DNA of 64,000 nt, from positions 868,001 through 932,000 of the forward strand of contig CBDCBH010000002.1 in the NCBI GenBank assembly GCA_965214235.1, read 5' to 3'. Positions 25,222 to 33,249 of the stretch are shown in pieces (position 1 is the first letter of the stretch; each line of letters begins with the position of its first letter). The position numbers were made by a program, and so were the translations under genes. Origin of the DNA: Ilyomonas sp965214235. Its GTDB lineage: Bacteria; Bacteroidota; Bacteroidia; Chitinophagales; Chitinophagaceae. Below the pieces are notes generated by a model. It did no database searches, had not been told where the DNA came from, and saw only the letters and a list, made by a program, of their open reading frames with translations.

Positions 25222-25565
25222 AGGATGCGGTTTGGCATTATGGCGGGGCGACGAATCAACTTTCAGCATCAGTACATTTATTATCTTTTGTTCAAGCCGA
25301 TATTTTGCTGTTAATCATTAGTTCTTATCTTCAACTTCAGTTTTTCAATCGGCTGCAGTTCCGGGCTGGACGTTATAAAATTTCCTGCCATCGCCAAGCC
25401 TCGCACCGTTACCTGCAAGCTTTTGACAAGTCAAAGTTTGTCGCTTTGTTTTTGCTTCATTTTCAGGTTGACAAGTGCTGAGTGGCAACGTTTGTTTTTG
25501 CGCCACTTTTGTTTTTGCATCACTCGCTGGCTTGCTCATGCTGACCAACTAAAGCAGCAGGTAAC
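25222..25565 (+). repeat. Repeat remainder right of IS110, plus dispersed repeat copy C (partial)
   Basis: The sequence AGGATGCGGTTTGGC (25222-25236) is the rest of the arm cut by IS110. It pairs with GCCAAGCCTCGCACCGTTAC (25393-25412). From 25408 the sequence follows copy B (TTACCTGCAAGC, TTTTGACAAGTCAAA, TGACAAGTGCTGAGT, AAAGCAGCAGGTAACA) and the match stops near 25565. The following 280 bases up to the next gene hold nothing recognisable. Confidence 0.65.
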
Positions 25566-25846
25566 ATGATCTGTATAAAAAATACAACTCCAGGCATCAA
25601 AAGTGTTATAAAAACAAACGGTGTTTCCACGTCAGCGTGTCAGTTAAATTCTTATCTTTCCTCCCTGTTCGCAAATAAACTGCTAAAAAAAAGTGTATTT
25701 ATTTCATTACGTTTATCTGCACGGCCTGGCTGCTTTTGTTTCAAACCTATAACGGGTATGAGATAGTTATAAATGGTTTGATTACCTGAAACAAAGATTT
25801 TGCTGCGCCTACCAAAAAGGCAGAATTACCAATTAAAACATCTACT

Positions 25847-26266
25847 ATGAAACGACTTATTACATGCCTCCTCTTAACCTGCATTGCTGCCAGCATTGAT
25901 GCACAAAGCACAGAAAAAGAAAAAGTAGTGAAGGCTTATTATTCAGGTTTTGAAAGTAAGGACTGGAACGCGGTAGCAGCCCAGTTTGCTGACGGCTTCA
26001 CTTTTACCAGTCCCAACAACGATGACCATATTTCGGTAGAAAAATTCAAAGAGAAATGCTGGCCGACGGCTAAATATTTTAAAAAGGTTGATTATATTAA
26101 AATGGCTGAAAACGGAGATGACCTGATGCTGCTGGTTCAGATTACTACAGTTGATGATAAAGTGGTCCGCAACGTTGATGTGTATAGCTTTAACGGAACA
26201 GGGAAAATCAAATCCATTGAAGTGTTTTTTGGGGCTGGTACAAAATATCCGGGCAATAAAGAATAA
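25847..26266 (+). CDS. Secreted SnoaL-like (NTF2-fold) protein
   Basis: A 139-residue exported protein with signal peptide MKRLITCLLLTCIAASIDAQ. The mature part VVKAYYSGFESKDWNAVAAQFADGFTFTSPN and RNVDVYSFNGTGKIKSIEVFFG is typical of SnoaL/NTF2-like domains, which act as small ligand-binding or enzymatic cones. No catalytic residues can be assigned. It is a single gene between the accessory island and valS; the 350-base gap after it holds no recognisable gene. Confidence 0.72.
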   Translation: MKRLITCLLLTCIAASIDAQSTEKEKVVKAYYSGFESKDWNAVAAQFADGFTFTSPNNDDHISVEKFKEKCWPTAKYFKKVDYIKMAENGDDLMLLVQITTVDDKVVRNVDVYSFNGTGKIKSIEVFFGAGTKYPGNKE

Positions 26267-26584
26267 AAAATCTCCTTCGCCATTATTGGTCAAAAACAAC
26301 AGCAAAAGTGGAAGGCATTTTAGTAGTGACTCAGTTTTAAAATTCAGCCTTTCGTCATTCCGCAAGACTTGTCTCGACTTGTTGGGATGTCATCAACACA
26401 AGTATGAAGTTATAATCAACCCAGCGATGGCTTTGTGCGGAATCTGCTCTGCCATTGTAAAGATATTGGCAAATGTTTGCCTGTCCCTTTACTCAACTAC
26501 GTTCATCCTGTTCTCATCAGATTCCTCGCAAAGCCGCCAGCAAGAACGATTATAGTGCAAAAACAAACGGCGAATGTTTTCATT
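26267..26584. other. Intergenic gap upstream of valS
   Basis: This gap holds no convincing gene. Around 26352-26392 there is a degenerate, partly self-complementary stretch (GTCATTCCGCAAGACTTG then GACTTGTTGGGATGTC) resembling the remnants of dispersed intergenic repeats. Confidence 0.35.
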
Positions 26585-26592
26585 TACATTTG
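26585..26592 (+). promoter_or_regulatory. Candidate -7 box for valS
   Basis: TACATTTG, followed by C, matches the Bacteroidetes TAnnTTTG box exactly and lies 24 bases upstream of the valS ATG. No TTTG -33 box is evident at the usual distance. Confidence 0.35.
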
Positions 26593-26616
26593 CACTCATT
26601 TTTTGCAATTGTATTT

Positions 26617-29304
26617 ATGGAATTAAGCAAACATTACACACCTTCTGCAACCGAAGACAAATGGTATCAGCATTGGTTGAGCAAAGGCTATTTTAACAGC
26701 CAGCCCGATGACCGCAAACCGTTTACCGTTGTTATTCCGCCACCCAATGTTACGGGCGTGTTGCACATGGGGCACACTTTAAATGAAACCGTGCAGGATA
26801 TTTTGGTTAGAACCGCACGCCCCAAAGGCTATAACGCTTGCTGGGTGCCGGGCAGCGACCATGCTTCCATTGCTACCGAAGCCAAAGTAGTAGGCATGTT
26901 GAAGGAGCGTGGCATTGATAAAAATAATCTCACTCGCGAAGAGTTTTTGAAATATGCTTTTGAGTGGAAAGAAAAATATGGCAGCATTATTTACAGCCAG
27001 ATTGCAAAGCTGGGTTGCAGTGTAGATTGGAACCGCGTAACTTTTACAATGGATGATCATTATTACAAAGCGGTAATTAAAGTGTTTGTCGATTTGTACA
27101 ACAAAGGATTGATTTATCGCGGGGCGCGGATGATTCATTGGGATGTAGCTGCGCAAACGGCTTTGAGCGATGAAGAAGTGGAATACAGAGATGTAGAAGG
27201 CAAGCTGTATTATGTGAAATATTTGATTGAAGATGACAGCAAGCAACCTTCTGTCAACGGTCATCTCTCATCTGACAACTACATCGTCATTGCCACCCAA
27301 CGCCCCGAAACGATTATGGGTGATGTTGCGGTGTGCGTCAATCCTAACGATGAACGCTATAAAAAATATAAGGGCAAAAAAGTAATGGTGCCTTTAATCA
27401 ATAAAGCCGTTCCGGTGATATTTGATGAGTATGTTGACCCATCATTCGGTACAGGTGTTTTGAAAATAACGCCGGCACATGACATTAACGATTATAACAT
27501 CGGCATCAAACACAATTTACCTGTAATTGATACTTTAACGGACGATGGAAAAATAAGCGAAGCTGCACAGGTGTTTGTTGGCAAAGACCGTTTTGAAGCG
27601 CGCAAGCTGGCAGTTGAGCAATTGCGCAACGAGGGTTTGTTATTGAAAGAAGAAACCTACACAACAAGGCTTGGCTATTCGCAACGAACCAACTCGGTAG
27701 TTGAACCCAAAATATCTACACAGTGGTTTGTAAAAATGAGAGAGTTTGCCAAACCTGCACTGGACGCGGTTTTGAGCGGAGACATTACAATTCATCCCGG
27801 TGATAAATTTATCGCTACTTATAAATATTGGCTGGAGAATGTAAAAGATTGGTGCATCAGCCGCCAGCTTTGGTGGGGACAGCAAATACCTGCGTGGTAC
27901 GATGAGCAAGGCAATATGGTAGTTGCAGAAACGGAAGAGGAAGCAAGGGAAATAGCAAAGAGCTACGAGCCACGAGCTATGAGCGACTACTCGAAGCTCG
28001 AAGCTCAAAGCTCAAAGCTCACCAGAGATAGCGATGTTCTCGACACCTGGTTTTCTTCCTGGCTTTGGCCTATCGAAGTATTTAAAGGAATCACCGAACC
28101 CGATAACAAAGACATCAACTATTATTATCCAACTTCGGTGTTGGTAACCGGGCAGGACATTATCTTTTTCTGGGTTGCCCGCATGATTATGGCCGGCACC
28201 GAATTCAAACACAGCAAGCCTTTCAGCGATGTTTACTTTACCGGCATGGTGCGCGACAAGCAAGGTAGAAAGATGAGTAAGCAATTGGGCAATTCACCCG
28301 ATTTATTAGAGCTGATAGATAAATACGGTGCCGATGCCGTGCGCTTTGGCATCATGATTTCTTCACCCGCCGGGAACGATTTATTGTTTGATGAAGGTTC
28401 GCTTGAACAAGGCAGAAACTTCAATAACAAATTGTGGAATGCGTTGAAGTTGGTGAAGATGTGGGAAGAAAAACTGTCAACCGTCAACCGTCAACTGTCA
28501 ACTGAAGAAAATTTTGCTGTAAACTGGTTTGAAAACAGGATGAACAAAGTGAGGGGAGAAGTGGAGTATTTACTATCTCAATTCAAGTTGAGCGAAGCTT
28601 TAAAAACCATTTACTCTTTACTATGGGACGATTTCTGTAGCTGGTATCTCGAATGGATTAAACCTTCGGCTGAAGAAGCCATGAATGAAAACATCTACAA
28701 AAAAACATTGCAGTTTTTCGATACCATGTTACAGCTTCTGCATCCGTTTATGCCGTTTATCACCGAAGAAATTTATCATTTGCTGCAAGATAGAAGCGAT
28801 GACTTGTGCATCAAACAATGGAAAGGTTTTACAGAAGCCGATGATGCTATTTTACAACAAGGTTATTTATTGCAACAACTCATTACCGGCATTCGGGATG
28901 CAAAAAACAAAAACGGTTTGAAGCCGCGCGAAACGGTTAATTTGAATATTCAAACCAGCGATCAATTTTTGTATGACAGCTTTGCCTCCATCCTGCAAAA
29001 ACAAACATCAGCCGGTGAGATTGTTTATGTTTATGAAGCTGTTGCCGATTCAATCGTTATAACGATTGATAAAGATAAAATCTATCTGCAATCCAATGTC
29101 TCGGTTGATAAAGAAAGCATCAAAGCTGAAATAGAAAAAGACCTCGGTTACCAGCGTAATTTTTTGAATAGCGTTATCAAAAAATTATCGAACGAACAAT
29201 TTGTTCAGAATGCGAAACCTGAAGTGGTTGCTTTGGAAAAAAAGAAAAGAGCCGATGCCGAAGCGCGCATTCAATCATTGGAAGAAAGCCTTGCAAATTT
29301 ATAA
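26617..29304 (+). CDS. valS: Valyl-tRNA synthetase
   Basis: Class I synthetase charging tRNA-Val, 895 residues. It shows PPPNVTGVLHMGHTLNETVQD (HIGH motif as HMGH), the editing-domain signature TQRPETIMGDVAV, VLDTWFSSWLWP, and GRKMSKQLGNSPD (KMSKS as KMSKQ); the C-terminal coiled-coil arm ends ...EEKKRADAEARIQSLEESL-like. The ATG at 26617 matches the family N-terminus; longer in-frame extensions are not protein-like. Oddly, three segments coded by short direct repeats interrupt conserved regions: KQPSVNGHLSSD, SYEPRAMSDYSKLEAQSSK and KLSTVNRQLSTE. The PAP2 gene follows after 2 bases. Confidence 0.95.
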   Translation: MELSKHYTPSATEDKWYQHWLSKGYFNSQPDDRKPFTVVIPPPNVTGVLHMGHTLNETVQDILVRTARPKGYNACWVPGSDHASIATEAKVVGMLKERGIDKNNLTREEFLKYAFEWKEKYGSIIYSQIAKLGCSVDWNRVTFTMDDHYYKAVIKVFVDLYNKGLIYRGARMIHWDVAAQTALSDEEVEYRDVEGKLYYVKYLIEDDSKQPSVNGHLSSDNYIVIATQRPETIMGDVAVCVNPNDERYKKYKGKKVMVPLINKAVPVIFDEYVDPSFGTGVLKITPAHDINDYNIGIKHNLPVIDTLTDDGKISEAAQVFVGKDRFEARKLAVEQLRNEGLLLKEETYTTRLGYSQRTNSVVEPKISTQWFVKMREFAKPALDAVLSGDITIHPGDKFIATYKYWLENVKDWCISRQLWWGQQIPAWYDEQGNMVVAETEEEAREIAKSYEPRAMSDYSKLEAQSSKLTRDSDVLDTWFSSWLWPIEVFKGITEPDNKDINYYYPTSVLVTGQDIIFFWVARMIMAGTEFKHSKPFSDVYFTGMVRDKQGRKMSKQLGNSPDLLELIDKYGADAVRFGIMISSPAGNDLLFDEGSLEQGRNFNNKLWNALKLVKMWEEKLSTVNRQLSTEENFAVNWFENRMNKVRGEVEYLLSQFKLSEALKTIYSLLWDDFCSWYLEWIKPSAEEAMNENIYKKTLQFFDTMLQLLHPFMPFITEEIYHLLQDRSDDLCIKQWKGFTEADDAILQQGYLLQQLITGIRDAKNKNGLKPRETVNLNIQTSDQFLYDSFASILQKQTSAGEIVYVYEAVADSIVITIDKDKIYLQSNVSVDKESIKAEIEKDLGYQRNFLNSVIKKLSNEQFVQNAKPEVVALEKKKRADAEARIQSLEESLANL

Positions 29305-29306
29305 GC

Positions 29307-29900
29307 ATGAAACAAAATGTCAGGTTTGTTTTTACTCTTCTTTTAGTAGCCAATTGCTTTTTTTTCATAGCAAAAACAAATGCACAAAACTGGGATGTTG
29401 ATTTTGTAAAATCGGTCAATCCTGTTCACCCGAATTCCTTTGTTGATAAGGGTTTGAGCGCATCGGTGTATCCGGTAAGCGTTGCTGTTCCTGTTGCAAC
29501 TTTCATCATTGGTTCAATAAAAAAAGATAAGAAAATAAAAGTGAAGGCTTATGAGCAGATCGGCTCGCTGGCTATCAGCATTATCATCGCCGAAGGATTA
29601 AAAAAAACGATCAACCGCGAGCGACCTTATCAAAAATATGCCGGCATTTATCCTTACCAATACGAAGTAGGCGAATCGTTTCCATCGGGTCATGCAACCC
29701 TTGCTTTTGCAACCGCAACCACGCTTTCTTTACAATATAAAAAATGGTATGTGGTTGTGCCGGCGTATGCCTGGGCAGCGGGTTGTAGCTACTCGCGGTT
29801 GTATCTCGGCGAACATTACACAACCGATGTGCTGGCAGGTGCCGCCATTGGTACAGGCAGTGCGTTAGTAAGCCATTGGCTCACCAGAAAAATCTTTTAA
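29307..29900 (+). CDS. PAP2-family phosphatase, exported/membrane-bound
   Basis: A 197-residue protein with an N-terminal signal or anchor (MKQNVRFVFTLLLVANCFFF) and two or three hydrophobic helices. The three PAP2 signature motifs are present: KKTINRERP, SFPSGHATLAFA and CSYSRLYLGEHYTTDVLAG, including the catalytic His residues. Likely substrates are lipid phosphates such as undecaprenyl pyrophosphate or phosphatidate; sequence does not choose. It directly follows valS (2 bases) and precedes the GNAT gene (2 bases), so the three may be co-transcribed. Confidence 0.9.
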   Translation: MKQNVRFVFTLLLVANCFFFIAKTNAQNWDVDFVKSVNPVHPNSFVDKGLSASVYPVSVAVPVATFIIGSIKKDKKIKVKAYEQIGSLAISIIIAEGLKKTINRERPYQKYAGIYPYQYEVGESFPSGHATLAFATATTLSLQYKKWYVVVPAYAWAAGCSYSRLYLGEHYTTDVLAGAAIGTGSALVSHWLTRKIF

Positions 29901-29902
29901 TA

Positions 29903-30406
29903 ATGTTTGGCTTTAAAAGGGCAGAAGAAAGTGAAATTGGAGACATTCAACTGATTGCGGATGTTACGTGGAAGCAAACCTATCAATCAATAATAAATCC
30001 GGACCAAATTGATTACATGTTTACTGTAATGTACTCGAAAGAGGCACTTGAACAGCAATTTAAAGAAGGTCATTTGTTTTATTTTATTTATAATGATTTC
30101 GATCTTATTGGGTTTGCATCAATAAAGCACTTAGAAGATAATGTTTGGAAGTTGCATAAAATTTATGTAACGCCACAGCAGCAAGGAAATGGTGCAGGCA
30201 AAGCATTGCTTCAGTTTATAATTAACAAAGTGCGATCATTGGGAGGTGCTCAATTAGAGTTGAATGTAAACCGGGACAACAAAGCCCGTTTCTTTTATGA
30301 GAAAAATGGTTTTGCAATAAAAGAAAAAGCCGACATTGATATTGGCAATGGCTTTTTTATGAACGATTACATTATGGTGCTGAATATTGACAATTGCGAG
30401 GACTGA
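29903..30406 (+). CDS. GNAT family N-acetyltransferase
   Basis: A 167-residue acetyltransferase. Acetyl-CoA binding motif A is LHKIYVTPQQQGNGAGKALLQFIINK (Q/RxxGxG/A as QQGNGAG), followed by LELNVNRDNKARFFYEKNGF, the conserved N-terminal to motif B region with the FYEKNGF signature. Substrate is unknown. ATG 29903 was chosen, 2 bases after the PAP2 stop; an upstream in-frame ATG would lie inside PAP2. Confidence 0.9.
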   Translation: MFGFKRAEESEIGDIQLIADVTWKQTYQSIINPDQIDYMFTVMYSKEALEQQFKEGHLFYFIYNDFDLIGFASIKHLEDNVWKLHKIYVTPQQQGNGAGKALLQFIINKVRSLGGAQLELNVNRDNKARFFYEKNGFAIKEKADIDIGNGFFMNDYIMVLNIDNCED

Positions 30407-30455
30407 TTTTTTATTAGCATCTTTTTTGTTTACTTCTTGTACAAAAACAAACAAC

Positions 30456-31817
30456 ATGAAAGTTGTGATTGTAGGCGGCGGTTTCGCAGGTTTTAAACTC
30501 GCCAATAAATTAAACAATAAAAAAGGCATCGAAATAACTTTGATTGATAAATACAATTATCATCAGTTCCAGCCTTTGTTTTACCAGGTAGCAACTGCAT
30601 CGTTAGATGCCAGCAATATTTCATTTCCGTTGCGAAAAGCTTTTCAGGAATCAAAAAATTTTACATTTCACTTAGCTACGGTTACCGAAATAAAAACTGC
30701 TGAAAATATTGTAGTAACCGATACCGGCGATGTAAGTTATGATGTGTTGGTGTTAGCCACGGGTTGCGATACCAATTTCTTTGGCAACAAGCAAATGCAA
30801 AGCCTGGCATATCCCATGAAGTCAACCGTAGAAGCATTGCGTTTGCGGCATCATTTGGTGCAGATGTTTGAAGATGCTGAATTAGTTAAAAACGATAACG
30901 AAAAACTAATGCAGCAAATGTGCATTGTAGTGGTGGGTGGCGGACCAACCGGCGTTGAATTGAGCGGAGCAATATCAGAGATGCGCAATAAAATTTTGCC
31001 GAAAGATTATCCGGATATTGACTTTTCGAAAATGAAAATTTATTTGCTGGAAGGCAGCCCGAAAACGCTGGGCGTAATGAGTGAAAAAAGCAGCGAGCAA
31101 AGCCAGCAATATTTGAAAGAGTTGGGAGTGGAAGTAAAAACAGGAACGGTGGTAAAGGAGTTTGATGGCGAAAAAGTAACGCTATCGAATGGTGATGTAA
31201 TACTTACTAAAACAGTTGTTTGGGCGGCTGGTGTAAAAGGTAATTTACCTGCCGGTTTTGATGGTTCTCTAATTGTAAAAGGCAATCGGCTAAAGGTTGA
31301 TCGGTTTAATAAAGTGCTTGGTTTTACCAACGTATATGCCGCCGGAGACATAGCTAGTATGGAAACACCAAAATATCCAAACGGTCATCCGCAATTAGCT
31401 AATGTTGCCATTGGGCAAGGTAAATTATTAGCAGAAAATTTAATAAAATTAGCCAATAACAGTCGTGAACCTTTAAAGCAATATGAATATCACGACAAAG
31501 GCAATATGGCAACGGTTGGAAGAAACCGTGCAGTAGTTGATATTCCCAAACCAAAGCTACATTTTGGTGGTTTTATTGCATGGTTTATGTGGATGAGCGT
31601 CCACTTGTTCTTAATCTTAGGAGCAAAAAACAAAGTTCAAATTTTCATTAACTGGGTTTATAAATATTTCACTTTCGATCAAAACCTACGATTAATTTTT
31701 AACGGACTTGGAGTTAGTGATAAACGATTAGCGAATCAAGTTGTGCAAAACACTAATCAGCAACAACAAAGCGGACCTCAAAGTCAACAAGTAAAACCAG
31801 CGACCGCTCCAGTTTAA
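30456..31817 (+). CDS. ndh: Type II NADH dehydrogenase (NDH-2)
   Basis: A single-subunit membrane-associated NADH:quinone oxidoreductase of 453 residues feeding the respiratory chain without proton pumping. FAD-binding VVIVGGGFAGFKLANKL is at the N-terminus, the NADH-binding VVVGGGPTGVELSGAISEM is near residue 160, and YAAGDIASM is the second FAD contact. The C-terminal WFMWMSVHLFLIL and FINWVYKYF helices fit the membrane-binding end of NDH-2, followed by a Gln-rich tail. ATG 30456 begins directly at the Rossmann fold and is preferred to an upstream in-frame ATG that overlaps the GNAT gene. Confidence 0.9.
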   Translation: MKVVIVGGGFAGFKLANKLNNKKGIEITLIDKYNYHQFQPLFYQVATASLDASNISFPLRKAFQESKNFTFHLATVTEIKTAENIVVTDTGDVSYDVLVLATGCDTNFFGNKQMQSLAYPMKSTVEALRLRHHLVQMFEDAELVKNDNEKLMQQMCIVVVGGGPTGVELSGAISEMRNKILPKDYPDIDFSKMKIYLLEGSPKTLGVMSEKSSEQSQQYLKELGVEVKTGTVVKEFDGEKVTLSNGDVILTKTVVWAAGVKGNLPAGFDGSLIVKGNRLKVDRFNKVLGFTNVYAAGDIASMETPKYPNGHPQLANVAIGQGKLLAENLIKLANNSREPLKQYEYHDKGNMATVGRNRAVVDIPKPKLHFGGFIAWFMWMSVHLFLILGAKNKVQIFINWVYKYFTFDQNLRLIFNGLGVSDKRLANQVVQNTNQQQQSGPQSQQVKPATAPV

Positions 31818-31884
31818 GAATAAATTTTTTCCTATAATTTATATTATGTTAAGTTGAAAATTTCCTTCGTCTCTTCTATCATAT

Positions 31885-31924
31885 AAAAACAAAAGCAGCC
31901 AATTCATGGGCTGCTTTTGTTTTT
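31885..31924. terminator. Bidirectional terminator
   Basis: AAAAACAAAAGCAGCC pairs perfectly with GGCTGCTTTTGTTTTT around a short loop, between the convergent ndh and TPR-protein genes. Confidence 0.85.
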
Positions 31925-31940
31925 ATTGATCTTTTATAAA

Positions 31941-33239
31941 TTACATGACTTTGTATTTATCGTGTTCGTTTGAATATTGATTGAACTTAGCATCGTACTT
32001 GTCATAATCTTTCGGTGCAATGCCTTTTGAGCGTTCTCTTTTCCATTGATACAAATTGGCAAGAAAATCAACAGAACGATTTAAAGAATTTGATTCGTTT
32101 TTATCGCGGTCGGTTTTCGCTTTTAAAACGGTATAGCCTTTTTCAAGCCAGTTAATGGCAGAATCGGCATAAGGCAATTGCTGTTTTTGTATGTCAGCAC
32201 GTTTTGCTTTTAAAGCTGCTCCTTCGCCACGCAGTGTGTAAAATCTATCATCTAAAATATTAAAAATATTATAGTTTAAAACGCCAGCGTTAAAAGCGTA
32301 TAAACCTTTGTTCGGATTTAGAGCAAATAACTTTTCATAAATACCTGCAGACATCATTTTTAAATCAACCTGCTGCGAGCTATCTAACGCTTTTGTTTTA
32401 TCAGGATCATTAAAAGCTTCTGCATAACCAACCAATTGGTCTTCGGTTAATGAGCCACCGGCTTGTGCTTTGTATTTATCAATAATTTGCTGCAAAGAAG
32501 ATCCGCTTGTCATGTTGCTCATTTCCATTTGCGACCATAAAGCGGATTGATCGGGATATAATTCCTTTGCAACAGCAAGATATTTTGTGAACTTATCGGG
32601 TTGTTTTAGTCGTGAATAATCATCAATCATGTACTGATACATAGGTTGTAAATCTTTACCACCAGCTTTTACATCAGCAAGCTTTTCATAGTACATGGTT
32701 GCATCATCTAACTTACCTGTATTTTGCGCTGCATAGCCTGTGTACAAAACAGTAAATGTATCAATGTTTGATTTGTTTGAATTAAATCCATTTTGATTGA
32801 TAAATTCACTCATGGCTTCAGCACGCTTAAAATTACTAAGTGCTAATGGCCAGTTGCTTTGAGAAAAATATTTTTTACCATCGTTGAAAGATGATGTGTA
32901 TATCCAGGCAATGCTATTTAACGTGCCATTTTCTTTTAATGCTTTTAAAGTGGGGTCTTTTTGTTTGTAAGTCATTAACGCATTGTAAGCATCATCGGCA
33001 GCAGTTGGATATTTGGAGGCATTGCTGCTGTCTTTATAAAACTCACTGTTTAAAGCGGCTTCCCATAAATAAGTATCAGCTTTGTCTTTGCCCTTATCTG
33101 TTGTGGCAATTTTATCAAGTTCTTTTTTAGCATCATCATACTTTTTCAGCGTGTAAAGAGTTGCCACTTTCGTATAATCCTGCGCCATTGCAAGATATCC
33201 TAAAGCAGCAAATAAAAAAGACAACGTCAGGTGTTTCAT
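31941..33239 (-). CDS. Exported TPR-like repeat protein
   Basis: A 432-residue protein with signal peptide MKHLTLSFLFAALGYLAMAQ. The mature part is helical and TPR-like (YTLKKYDDAKKELDKI; WPLALSNFKRAEAM; KLDDATMYYEKLADV), so it probably acts as a protein-binding scaffold in the periplasm or on the cell surface. No enzymatic motif is visible. It lies 10 bases downstream of gyrA and is probably co-transcribed with it. Confidence 0.72.
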   Translation of the reverse strand: MKHLTLSFLFAALGYLAMAQDYTKVATLYTLKKYDDAKKELDKIATTDKGKDKADTYLWEAALNSEFYKDSSNASKYPTAADDAYNALMTYKQKDPTLKALKENGTLNSIAWIYTSSFNDGKKYFSQSNWPLALSNFKRAEAMSEFINQNGFNSNKSNIDTFTVLYTGYAAQNTGKLDDATMYYEKLADVKAGGKDLQPMYQYMIDDYSRLKQPDKFTKYLAVAKELYPDQSALWSQMEMSNMTSGSSLQQIIDKYKAQAGGSLTEDQLVGYAEAFNDPDKTKALDSSQQVDLKMMSAGIYEKLFALNPNKGLYAFNAGVLNYNIFNILDDRFYTLRGEGAALKAKRADIQKQQLPYADSAINWLEKGYTVLKAKTDRDKNESNSLNRSVDFLANLYQWKRERSKGIAPKDYDKYDAKFNQYSNEHDKYKVM

Positions 33240-33249
33240 ATCGCTTGTT

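Noticed and set aside
26473..26616. Longer valS start
   Set aside because: The 48 extra codons are not like any ValRS N-terminus, and a -7 box lies inside this stretch; ATG 26617 fits the family.
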